From Acidobacteriota bacterium (lineage in GTDB: Bacteria; Acidobacteriota; Blastocatellia; Pyrinomonadales; Pyrinomonadaceae): a stretch of 5,094 nucleotides of DNA. The notes beneath the pieces were generated by a model, which worked only from the letters and a program-made list of their open reading frames with translations, was not told the DNA's origin and did no database searches. Positions 1 through 5,094 of this stretch are shown here, piece by piece; position 1 is the first letter of the stretch; every line of letters begins with the position of its first letter. Position numbers and translations under genes: made by a program. The stretch is from NCBI GenBank assembly GCA_003222935.1, contig QHXL01000008.1:1-5094 (forward strand). The letters are read 5' to 3'.

Positions 1-131
1 GTGTGGTACACCGCGAGATCATATCGTTTCTTTGACCGGTTGATGAGCTTCTTGAGTAGTGGGCGTATGCCCTGAATGTTGATTTGCGATGTAAGTTCGG
101 GAGGTTTCGCGGGTCGCACTCGACTCGACAT
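1..131 (-). CDS. Partial unrecognised protein, N-terminal 43 residues
   Basis: This minus-strand reading frame opens at an ATG (131-129) and runs without a stop through the left edge. The visible residues start MSSRVRPAKPPELTSQ and continue through a basic stretch, RPLLKKLINRSKKRYDLAVYH. The ATG lies 17 nt after the TAG of the response regulator on the same strand. An AGGAAG (150-145) overlaps that stop, but its 13-nt spacing to the ATG is long for a ribosome binding site. This suggests a two-gene transcript with the receiver first. The RP..L..L....KK.YDL pattern loosely recalls the N-terminal domain of serine recombinases, but no catalytic serine or LDR motif is visible, so I assign no function. 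Only 131 bases are available and the opposite strand is also open to a TGA at 73-75, so the gene itself is only moderately likely. Confidence 0.4.
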   Translation of the reverse strand, partial: MSSRVRPAKPPELTSQINIQGIRPLLKKLINRSKKRYDLAVYH

Positions 132-148
132 TCAAAGCAAGGTTCTTC

Positions 149-529
149 CTATGACGGGGGGCTAAGAAAACGTTCGAGAATCTCAGTCAACTCCTTATCG
201 TCGACGGGCTTCAAGATACAGTCGTCACAACCTGCAGCTAGAGCCTCTTCGTGCCATCCATCACAGAGCGATGAAAATCCAACTATAGGTATGCTTGTCG
301 TTGCTGGTATTTGCCTTAATCTGCGAGTGGCTTCAAAGCCGTCAAGCACTGGCATTCTCAGGTCCATCAAAATTAAGTCTGGGTTGTGTAGCGGGGCTAG
401 TTCAACAGCCTCAAGGCCATTCCTCGCTTCCATCACCTGATAGCCCTTTTCCTCCAAGCGAACCTTCATCAAGCGGCGAACGTCATCATGGTCCTCAGCA
501 ATCAGGACACTCCATTTTGGTGTTGTCAT
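149..529 (-). CDS. Single-domain response regulator (CheY-like receiver)
   Basis: The 126-residue product is one phosphoacceptor receiver (REC) domain with no output domain, acting in the cytoplasm as the phosphorylated partner of a histidine kinase or in a phosphorelay. The family residues are all present: acidic pair E12/D13 in VLIAEDHDD, phosphoacceptor D56 in LILMDLRMP, the switch Ser at S86, and K107-P108 in ILKPVDD. The segment PVLDGFEATRRLR after the phosphoacceptor is typical of CheY-like proteins. Length matches a stand-alone receiver (about 120-130 residues). The ATG at 529 is the natural start because VLIAED begins only a few residues later, although no strong Shine-Dalgarno sits in front of it. 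A second minus-strand frame follows 17 nt downstream. A perfect 8-bp inverted repeat lies 25 bp upstream of the start. The cognate kinase and output are not visible, so the pathway is unknown. Confidence 0.93.
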   Translation of the reverse strand: MTTPKWSVLIAEDHDDVRRLMKVRLEEKGYQVMEARNGLEAVELAPLHNPDLILMDLRMPVLDGFEATRRLRQIPATTSIPIVGFSSLCDGWHEEALAAGCDDCILKPVDDKELTEILERFLSPPS

Positions 530-553
530 TGTTTGGCGATTTTAATCGTAGAC

Positions 554-583
554 TTTTCGAGTCACCCCTCTATTGCTCGAAAA
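554..583. promoter_or_regulatory. Inverted repeat upstream of the response regulator, candidate operator
   Basis: TTTTCGAG (554-561) and CTCGAAAA (576-583) form a perfect 8-bp inverted repeat with a 14-nt spacer. The half-site centres are 22 bp apart, about two helical turns, as expected for a dimeric DNA-binding protein on one DNA face. The site lies 25-54 bp before the response-regulator start, so it could be an operator or a hairpin in that gene's leader. An ACCTGG direct repeat (583-588 and 595-600, 12-bp period) adjoins it. A regulatory role is inferred from symmetry and position only. Confidence 0.35.
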
Positions 584-615
584 CCTGGTAGTAGACCTGG
601 AACTCGACTTGAACG

Positions 616-640
616 TTAGCCGACAATTTGTCTAGGCTAA
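616..640. promoter_or_regulatory. Hairpin in the divergent intergenic region
   Basis: TTAGCC (616-621) pairs with GGCTAA (635-640), and inside it GACAA (622-626) pairs with TTGTC (628-632). This gives a nearly continuous stem with a two-base TA bulge and a short A/T loop. There is no T-tract on either side, so it is not a standard intrinsic terminator. It lies between the divergently transcribed receiver and DinB genes and may be a protein-binding site or a leader structure. Confidence 0.35.
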
Positions 641-699
641 AGGACTCATATCCGTGTTTGAAATCGACGGGCCAACGTCAATATCAGACAGCCCGATGC

Positions 700-708
700 T
701 GTTACAAT
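700..708 (+). promoter_or_regulatory. Candidate extended -10 promoter element for the DinB gene
   Basis: TGTTACAAT matches the extended -10 pattern TGnTAnAAT. No good -35 hexamer lies at the normal distance, which is tolerated for extended -10 promoters. Transcription would start near 715 and give a leader of roughly 95 nt before the GTG at 811. This is a motif match only. Confidence 0.3.
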
Positions 709-796
709 CAGAATTCTTCCCGAGTATCTAAAAGATATCATGAACTATCTGACGAAGGAGTTCTCAAAGTATTCGTAATTCTTCAAATCTATTTTC

Positions 797-803
797 AAAG
801 GAG
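797..803 (+). promoter_or_regulatory. Ribosome binding site that fixes the GTG start at 811
   Basis: AAAGGAG lies 7 nt before the GTG at 811-813, an ideal Shine-Dalgarno spacing. The same frame is open back to 628, but the upstream residues look non-coding and no comparable site precedes the upstream starts. This motif therefore decides the start. Confidence 0.85.
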
Positions 804-810
804 ACTTAAC

Positions 811-1341
811 GTGAGTCAGGCAGCAGCTACCAAACCAGCCCCCACTGAACACGCACCCGAATTTTCAGAGTACGTCGCGCTTGTGGCGGAAGGCGACATA
901 ATTCAAACCCTGGACCACCAAATCGAAAACAGTTTGTCGTTGCTGCGAACTATTCCCTCCGACAAGGCCAACTTCCGCTACGCCCCAGGCAAGTGGAGCG
1001 TAAAAGAACTGTTGGGCCACGTTATCGACTCGGAGAGAATTTTTAGTTATCGCGCCTTAAGTTTTGCACGAAACGATAAAACTCCGCTGCCGGGGTATGA
1101 ACAAGAGGATTACGTACGCGATGCAGACTTTGACAGGCGCACCCTCGCCGACATGGCAGAAGAATTCGCGACTGTTCGTCGAGCAACGATTCAACTCTTT
1201 CGACCCTTAAATGAAACGGAGTGGTTGCGACACGGAAAGGCAAACGAGAATGATGTCAGCGTTCGCGCGTTGGCTTACATTATTGCCGGACACGAACTGC
1301 ACCACATGGGCGTCTTGCGCAGTCGTTATTTAGAGAGTTAG
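811..1341 (+). CDS. DinB/YfiT-like metal-dependent four-helix-bundle protein
   Basis: The 176-residue product starts at GTG behind AAAGGAG. It matches the DinB/YfiT-like fold, a four-helix bundle that usually binds a divalent metal through three histidines. The conserved points are visible in order: APGKWSVKELLGHVIDSERIF at residues 58-78 with the first ligand H70, and GHELHHMGVLRSRYLE at 160-175 with ligands H161 and H165 in the HxxxH arrangement. Length fits the family (about 150-180 residues). Members include thiol transferases using bacillithiol or mycothiol, putative hydrolases and damage-inducible proteins, so the substrate cannot be predicted here. The first 18 residues are Ala/Pro-rich and probably disordered; no signal peptide is seen, so it is likely cytoplasmic. 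It appears monocistronic, with its own candidate promoter and a large inverted repeat directly after its TAG. A longer form from 628 is unlikely. Confidence 0.93.
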   Translation: MSQAAATKPAPTEHAPEFSEYVALVAEGDIIQTLDHQIENSLSLLRTIPSDKANFRYAPGKWSVKELLGHVIDSERIFSYRALSFARNDKTPLPGYEQEDYVRDADFDRRTLADMAEEFATVRRATIQLFRPLNETEWLRHGKANENDVSVRALAYIIAGHELHHMGVLRSRYLES

Positions 1342-1346
1342 AAAGA

Positions 1347-1448
1347 CCACCTTGGAGTGCGGGGACTTGTCACCGCTTTGATTAGAGTGAACTTGAATTA
1401 GGCGAACGCCTTAACAAAGCGGTGACAAGTCCCCGCACTCCAAGGTGG
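1347..1448. repeat. Perfect 34-bp inverted repeat with 34-nt centre (REP/BIME-like)
   Basis: The left arm (1347-1380) begins CCACCTTGGAGTGCGG and the right arm (1415-1448) is its exact reverse complement, 34 of 34 bases. The arms are separated by 34 nt. Each arm holds its own 18-bp imperfect palindrome (1359-1376 and 1419-1436): GCGGGGAC, loop TT, GTCACCGC, with a single mismatch. Two palindromic units in head-to-head orientation is the layout of a bacterial interspersed mosaic element built from REP units. The centre has a small AGGCG-AA-CGCCT hairpin (1400-1411). The element fills almost all of the 117 bp between the stop codons of two convergent genes, starting 5 nt after one and ending 10 nt before the other. 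In RNA it would form a very stable stem on either strand. The inverted repeat is seen directly; REP/BIME identity is inference. Confidence 0.93.
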
Positions 1449-1458
1449 GATCGAAGGC

Positions 1459-2411
1459 TCAACCCTCTTCGCCCTGGCAGATAGCTTCGGATGCGAAGAA
1501 GATTCGCGTGATATCAGGGTGCTCCTGTCGAATTTGCTTTTGCAATCGGCCGACCGCTGTTCTAACACCAACTGCAGACAGATCATCACGAAACTTTAAT
1601 TCAATAGTGAGCAGTACCTCATGTGGTCCAAAATGCATGGTGAGAATCGAACCTAGATGCTCTACGCCTGGATCAGCCTTAATCAAAGCCCGAAGCTGAT
1701 TCAGTGTTTCCCGGTCAACACCTTCGCCAATCAGAAGACCCTTGCTTTCGTAAGCTAGGAAAAAGGAGACTGATCCAAGCAGTAGACCAATCAGTATTGA
1801 AGCAATTCCATCCGCGTGGGGATAGTTCAATTGGTGACCAAGAAAGATTCCGGCAAATGCAATACCCAATCCCAACAACGCCGCGGAATCTTCAAAGAAC
1901 ACGAGGAACGAAGAAGGATCCTTGCTTTGGTGGATTGCTTCAATAATTCCACGTCGGCCCTTAACTGAACGAAAGGCCTTCCAACCGAACAGCCACGTGA
2001 TGGATTCAAAAACAACCGCGAACCCTAAAACTGCATAGTTCCAACGTTCATTAGCCGTCCGCGCACAGGCTCACTTATCAGGTGTGTGATTCCTTCGTAT
2101 ATAGACATCCCACAGCCCAGAGCAAAGATCGCGATCGAAACAATCAACGATCAAAAATAGAGTTCCTTGCCATGACCAAAAGGGTGTTCGACATCAGGAG
2201 CTTTCTGGCTTTTATGAATACCAAGAAGCATCAAGCCGCCATTACCGGTGTCTACCAGTGAATGAATACCTTCGGACAGCATCGCCGAACTACCGGTGAA
2301 TGCTGCCGCGACAAACTTGGTGATGGCTATTGCAACGTTGCCAAGGATTGCAGCAACGATCGCTATCTTAGATTCCGATGATCTGTTGTTCCTGGCCCGC
2401 TTTCTCAGCAT
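1459..2411 (-). pseudogene. Interrupted cation diffusion facilitator (CDF) family transporter
   Basis: CDF proteins are inner-membrane antiporters exporting Zn2+, Fe2+, Mn2+ or related ions. Joined across two lesions, this gene encodes about 316 residues, normal for the family. Piece 1 (2411-2154) carries helix 1 ([18 protein letters not shown]) and helix 2 with the metal-site pattern [10 protein letters not shown] (H50, D54), ending at FGHGKELYF. The next codon is TGA (2153-2151) where Trp is expected; the same frame resumes with SLIVSIAIFALGCGMSIYEG and ITHLISEPVR. Near 2053-2063 a frameshift equal to two extra bases or one missing base moves the sequence to NERWNYAVLGFAVVFESITW. That frame runs through helix 5 (FFEDSAALLG), helix 6 (DGIASILIGLLLGSV) and the cytoplasmic C-terminal domain to TGA at 1461-1459. 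The rest is well preserved, suggesting recent inactivation or sequencing error. A weak GGAAGA precedes the ATG at 2411. Confidence 0.88.
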
Positions 2412-2667
2412 TAGATCGGTGTTCTTCCACGAATCGACGGTTTGTTTTAGGGTATCGCGTTAGGAGAATGCCTCGGACCAGCCGAAACTTCAAACTTGAA
2501 CTCTTACGGATTTGTGAGGAAGACTGCTTCGCGTGCAGGGTGATCAGTTGTTCGACCTTCGCGTTGAAGCACCTGGTCTCTCAAGTCTAAACAGGGAGCG
2601 TCAATCGTTCAGCGTTTGTTGCTACTGTCCGTTGGAAAACTGCTCGAAGTTTTCTTGATCATAAGTC

Positions 2668-2696
2668 TTGTAGCCTAAACTGATAATCTGTATACT
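2668..2696 (+). promoter_or_regulatory. Candidate sigma-70-type promoter upstream of the TonB receptor
   Basis: TTGTAG (2668-2673) and TATACT (2691-2696) are separated by 17 bp, the optimal spacing for -35 and -10 hexamers. Transcription would start near 2703 and give a leader of about 380 nt before the receptor ATG, containing all the inverted repeats described in this region. A promoter closer to the gene cannot be excluded: TTGACA occurs at 2934-2939 but lacks a matching -10. Confidence 0.3.
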
Positions 2697-2710
2697 CCGC
2701 GCAAATTTTG

Positions 2711-2727
2711 GGAGCCGAATAGGCTCC
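2711..2727. promoter_or_regulatory. Small GC-rich hairpin
   Basis: GGAGCC (2711-2716) and GGCTCC (2722-2727) form a perfect 6-bp stem with loop GAATA. ATTCTTT follows on the plus strand and CAAAATTT on the minus strand, so it is weakly terminator-like in both directions. It begins about 8 nt after the inferred start of the candidate promoter, so it could be a leader hairpin or an early attenuator. Confidence 0.35.
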
Positions 2728-2831
2728 ATTCTTTACCAGTTTTAGTTCGTGACGCGAACAAATAGGTTGACCAAGGGAAGAAGTCCTTCAAGGGGTTTCG
2801 GTCAAGTGGTAGGGAAGGTTTCCACCTCAGT

Positions 2832-2859
2832 CTTTAAGCATTCACGGCAGCGCTTAAAG
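2832..2859. promoter_or_regulatory. 8-bp perfect inverted repeat in the receptor upstream region
   Basis: CTTTAAGC (2832-2839) and GCTTAAAG (2852-2859) are perfect complements around a 12-nt spacer. The right half also lies in a competing short palindrome, CGCTTAAAGCG (2851-2861). The two alternative pairings could represent an operator or a leader stem. Function is inferred from symmetry only. Confidence 0.3.
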
Positions 2860-2921
2860 CGATAACAAAAAATACATCCCGCTGTACTGCTCATGTCTTA
2901 CGTCATTTATGGGTTCTGAGA

Positions 2922-2946
2922 ACTTTGTTCGACTTGACAACAAAGT
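2922..2946. promoter_or_regulatory. 8-bp perfect inverted repeat overlapping a TTGACA
   Basis: ACTTTGTT (2922-2929) and AACAAAGT (2939-2946) are exact reverse complements with a 9-nt spacer that includes most of TTGACA (2934-2939). A symmetrical site over a -35-like hexamer resembles an operator, but no convincing -10 follows at 16-18 bp, so promoter identity is weak. It lies about 140 bp before the TonB-receptor start. Confidence 0.3.
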
Positions 2947-3072
2947 CCGATAAGAAGCGTTGAAATCGAGTTCGTGCTGGTAGCGCAAAGCCTTATTCGT
3001 GCTCCAGTACTTCGCATTAATCGTTCAAAACTCAACCCGAAGAGTTGAATGGTTGACTGGTCCCAAACCGAC

Positions 3073-3077
3073 GGAGG
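3073..3077 (+). promoter_or_regulatory. Ribosome binding site of the TonB-dependent receptor
   Basis: GGAGG lies 5 nt before the ATG at 3083-3085. It selects this start, and the signal peptide begins immediately at that Met. Confidence 0.85.
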
Positions 3078-3082
3078 AACAA

Positions 3083-5094
3083 ATGACAAAGAGCATTCAA
3101 ATCAAAAGCCTTCTCCTCGCATCTACATTGGTTTTGGTTACTACTCTGTCAGTCGCTGCTCAAACCATCAGCGGCGTGATGGTCGGAAAAGTGACAGACG
3201 CACAAGGAGCATCGGTCCCAAATGCTCAAGTGCAAGTAACCAGCCTCAGCAGAAAAGAAACCAAGACAGCTCAAACCGACCAGGACGGGCGGTTTGTTTT
3301 TCCTCAATTGACCCCCGATGTTTATACGGTGCAGGTTGAGTCGAAGGGATTCAAAGTTTTCAAGCTTGACGGGTTGGTAGTGAATGCTAACGAGCGTGTC
3401 GCAGCGCCTGACATCGCTCTGGAAGTTGGCGCCGTTACGGAAAGCGTGACCGTCATTTCGAGTGGCGAACAACTTCAAGCAGAAAGCGCTGAGCGCGGAA
3501 CTGCAATCGTAGCCGACCAAATTCAGAACATTGCGGTGAACGGTAGAAGCTACCTTTCATTAACGCGACTTGCGCCAGGTGTTGTGAACAACAACAACTA
3601 CCAGGTCTCGGGCCATGCTGGCCTGGCCGGCATTAGCGCGAATGGAGCGAGAGCAAATCAGAACAATCTCACGCTCGATGGCATCGGTAACGTCGATACT
3701 GGAAACAACGGCGATCAACTCGCTACGGTAAGTCTTGATGCGGTTGAAGAGTTTAAGATTCTGACTTCAAACTACCAGGCAGAATATGGACGCTCTTCGG
3801 GTGCGCAAATCAGCGTGGTGACAAAGAGCGGCAGCAACGAGTTCCATGGCAGCGGTTATTTGTATCATCGCCACGAAGGACTCAACGCCAACAACTGGGT
3901 AAACAATCGCGAAAAGCTTCCTCGTCAGTTCTTCCGCTTCAATAACTTTGGTTACACGATCGGTGGCCCTGTTATCCTGCCCCACTTTGGTGAAGGTGGT
4001 CCCAGCGTTTGGAGTGGAAAGAACAAGCTCTACTTTTTTGTGACGCAGGAATTCCAGCGACAACTGCGCCCGCAAGGCATTCGCAACGTCACCGTTCCCA
4101 CTGAGTTGGAAAGAACCGGCGACTTCTCGCAAAGCAAGGACAACAACGGCAACAAAATTTTCATTCGCGACTACACGAAGACCGGTACGTGCAACGCGAC
4201 TACGCAGACGGCGTGTTTCTCAGATAATGGAATCGTCAACAAGATACCCGCGAATCGTTTGTATGGACCGGGGCTTGCGATTCTCAACGTGTTTCCACGG
4301 CCCAATCTCGCAGGCGTGAACGGCGCCAACTTCAGGTCCCAAATATCTGACTCCTATCCGCGTCGCGAAGATCTCGTGAGGATCGACTACAAAGCCTCAG
4401 ATTCGCTTACGGTGTTTGGTCGATACATTAACAACATCGACGTTATCTCATCGTTCTATGGTTCGTTCGTGTTGGGCACGAATTTGCCACTGTCCCGAAT
4501 CAACGATGCTCGTCCCGGTAGGGCATTTGCCGTCGGTGCGACGAAGACGTTTAACCCGACGACCGTTAACGAAGTGACTGTTGGTTTCGGAAAGAACCAA
4601 ATCAACATCGACGCAGCAGACGGTGGGTTGACACGTGCGGCCACCGGACTCACCAACTTGCCGATGATTTACCCTTCGGCAATTCAACAGGACTACATTC
4701 CGCAGTTCAACTTTAATGGTGGTCGAATCGCTAACGGCCCGAATTTTGGCACTAACAACGCGCCGTTCTTCAACTACAACCGGACCTTCGACATCGTCGA
4801 TAATTTCTCGAAGATCGTCGGCAAACACTCGCTGAAGGCTGGTGTCTACTTCCAGCGTAGTTGGAAAGATCAGACAGTGTTCACCAACGCCAATGGCAAC
4901 ATTAACTTTATCGACAATGCACAGAACCCATTCGATACGGGTTTTGGTTTCGCCAATGCGGCCACTGGCGTCTACAACAATTTCAACCAGGCCTCGAGCT
5001 ATCCGACGGGCCAATATCGCTACAACAACATCGAGTTTTATCTCCAGGACAACTGGAAAACAACGTCTCGGCTGACACTGGATTACGGAATTCG
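3083..5094 (+). CDS. Oar-like TonB-dependent receptor, 5' part (runs off the right edge)
   Basis: An ATG behind GGAGG opens a frame with no stop for 670 codons to the window end; family members are usually about 1000-1200 residues, so much of the barrel is missing. Residues 1-26 are a signal peptide (basic start, LLLASTLVLVTTL core, VAA before Gln27). About 31-112 form a carboxypeptidase-regulatory-like beta-sandwich (GKVTDAQGASVPNAQV, TDQDGRFVFPQLTP, YTVQVESKGF). The plug spans about 120-250, with NGRSYLSLTRLAPGV, NGARANQNNLTLDGI from 187, EYGRSSGAQISVVTKSGSNE. The outer-membrane barrel starts near 254 with alternating strands and long Asn-rich loops. Cys370 and Cys378 could form a disulphide in one loop. 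Such receptors import large substrates such as glycans, peptides or metal chelates using TonB-ExbBD energy; the substrate cannot be read here. No partner transporter or SusD-like gene is visible. A long, possibly structured upstream region may regulate it. Confidence 0.95.
   Translation, partial: MTKSIQIKSLLLASTLVLVTTLSVAAQTISGVMVGKVTDAQGASVPNAQVQVTSLSRKETKTAQTDQDGRFVFPQLTPDVYTVQVESKGFKVFKLDGLVVNANERVAAPDIALEVGAVTESVTVISSGEQLQAESAERGTAIVADQIQNIAVNGRSYLSLTRLAPGVVNNNNYQVSGHAGLAGISANGARANQNNLTLDGIGNVDTGNNGDQLATVSLDAVEEFKILTSNYQAEYGRSSGAQISVVTKSGSNEFHGSGYLYHRHEGLNANNWVNNREKLPRQFFRFNNFGYTIGGPVILPHFGEGGPSVWSGKNKLYFFVTQEFQRQLRPQGIRNVTVPTELERTGDFSQSKDNNGNKIFIRDYTKTGTCNATTQTACFSDNGIVNKIPANRLYGPGLAILNVFPRPNLAGVNGANFRSQISDSYPRREDLVRIDYKASDSLTVFGRYINNIDVISSFYGSFVLGTNLPLSRINDARPGRAFAVGATKTFNPTTVNEVTVGFGKNQINIDAADGGLTRAATGLTNLPMIYPSAIQQDYIPQFNFNGGRIANGPNFGTNNAPFFNYNRTFDIVDNFSKIVGKHSLKAGVYFQRSWKDQTVFTNANGNINFIDNAQNPFDTGFGFANAATGVYNNFNQASSYPTGQYRYNNIEFYLQDNWKTTSRLTLDYGI

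Larger units (their letters stand above)
2412..3082. other. 671-bp intergenic region between divergent CDF and TonB-receptor genes
   Basis: No convincing intact gene lies here. It holds a candidate promoter (2668-2696), hairpins at 2711-2727 and 2767-2805, two perfect 8-bp inverted repeats (2832-2859 and 2922-2946) and a small one, TCAAC/GTTGA, at 3032-3048. On the minus strand, 2608-2504 reads as a short frame ending REGRTTDHPAREAVFLTNP and a stop, with no ATG; it looks protein-like and could be a gene remnant. A plus-strand frame (2468-2590) has AGGAG only one base before its ATG and gives an unlikely peptide. No tRNA T-loop motif and no riboswitch consensus that I recognise is present. The region is long for a simple double promoter, so a structured leader, small RNA or eroded gene are all possible. 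Confidence 0.6.

Noticed and set aside
1..131. Serine recombinase N-terminus
   Set aside because: Only a loose RP..L..L....KK.YDL resemblance is visible; no catalytic serine or LDR motif lies within the window.
84..440. 118-codon plus-strand frame
   Set aside because: It lies antisense to the receiver gene, starts at TTG, and has a Ser/Arg-rich composition typical of a shadow frame.
628..810. N-terminal extension of the DinB protein by 61 residues from an upstream start at 628
   Set aside because: The extra residues are low-quality sequence with no family similarity, while GTG at 811 has an ideal AAAGGAG 7 nt upstream and begins just before the conserved domain.
1347..1448. Classical intrinsic terminator
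   Set aside because: The stem is far longer than usual and no T-tract follows on either strand, so it is described as a repeat with possible terminator activity rather than called a terminator.
1827..2015. Separate 62-codon minus-strand gene
   Set aside because: It is a shifted frame of the CDF gene; the overlapping frame from 2052 to 1459 gives clear transporter sequence.
2151..2153. TGA recoded as Trp (alternative code) in the CDF gene
   Set aside because: Trp is encoded by TGG elsewhere in the window (for example in DinB and at 3896-3898 in the receptor), the CDF frame itself ends at TGA, and the same gene also has a frameshift.
2378..2590. 70-codon plus-strand frame overlapping the CDF start region
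   Set aside because: It overlaps the conserved N-terminus of the CDF gene antisense. Its internal ATG at 2468 has an AGGAG only one base away, and the peptide has no recognisable features.
2412..3082. tRNA, known riboswitch or CRISPR array in the large gap
   Set aside because: No T-loop GTTCGAATC-like motif, no riboswitch consensus that I recognise, and no regularly spaced direct repeats were found.
4448..5014. 188-codon minus-strand frame inside the TonB receptor
   Set aside because: It is fully antisense to a well-supported receptor and its translation (valine- and arginine-rich, no motif) looks like a shadow. The minus frames at 3767-4132 and 3149-3520 are rejected for the same reason.

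Overview
The window probably comes from an Acidobacteriota chromosome, perhaps a Blastocatellia-like lineage. The main reason is a long Oar-type TonB-dependent receptor: signal peptide, then a carboxypeptidase-regulatory-like domain, then a plug with the NGARANQNNLTLDG signature. That architecture is greatly expanded in this phylum. The DinB-family protein, the stand-alone receiver and a REP-like palindromic repeat fit the assignment but do not prove it. Base composition is moderate and gene density low. No rRNA, tRNA, CRISPR array or recognisable transposase gene was found.

Layout. On the minus strand from the left edge there is a partial ORF (131 to beyond 1), preceded by a complete single-domain CheY-like response regulator (529-149); the two are close enough to share a transcript. 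A divergent regulatory gap (530-810) holds an 8-bp inverted repeat, a strong hairpin and an extended -10 element. It leads to a plus-strand DinB/YfiT-like protein (811-1341) with the full histidine triad, starting at GTG behind a clear AAAGGAG. Between its stop and the stop of the convergent next gene lies a perfect 34-bp inverted repeat with a 34-nt centre (1347-1448). The next gene (minus, 2411-1459) is a cation diffusion facilitator transporter broken by one Trp-to-TGA nonsense change and one frameshift. A 671-bp stretch without a convincing intact gene (2412-3082) carries a candidate promoter, several inverted repeats and a possible gene remnant. The TonB-dependent receptor (3083 to beyond 5094) starts behind GGAGG and stays open for 670 codons to the right edge.

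The genes do not form one pathway. They represent signalling (receiver), a metal-binding enzyme-like fold (DinB), lost metal-ion export (CDF) and outer-membrane uptake of large substrates (TonB receptor). The most notable items are the large palindromic repeat packed between two convergent stop codons, the cleanly interrupted CDF gene, and the structured non-coding region upstream of the receptor. I see no convincing evidence of an undescribed multi-gene system.
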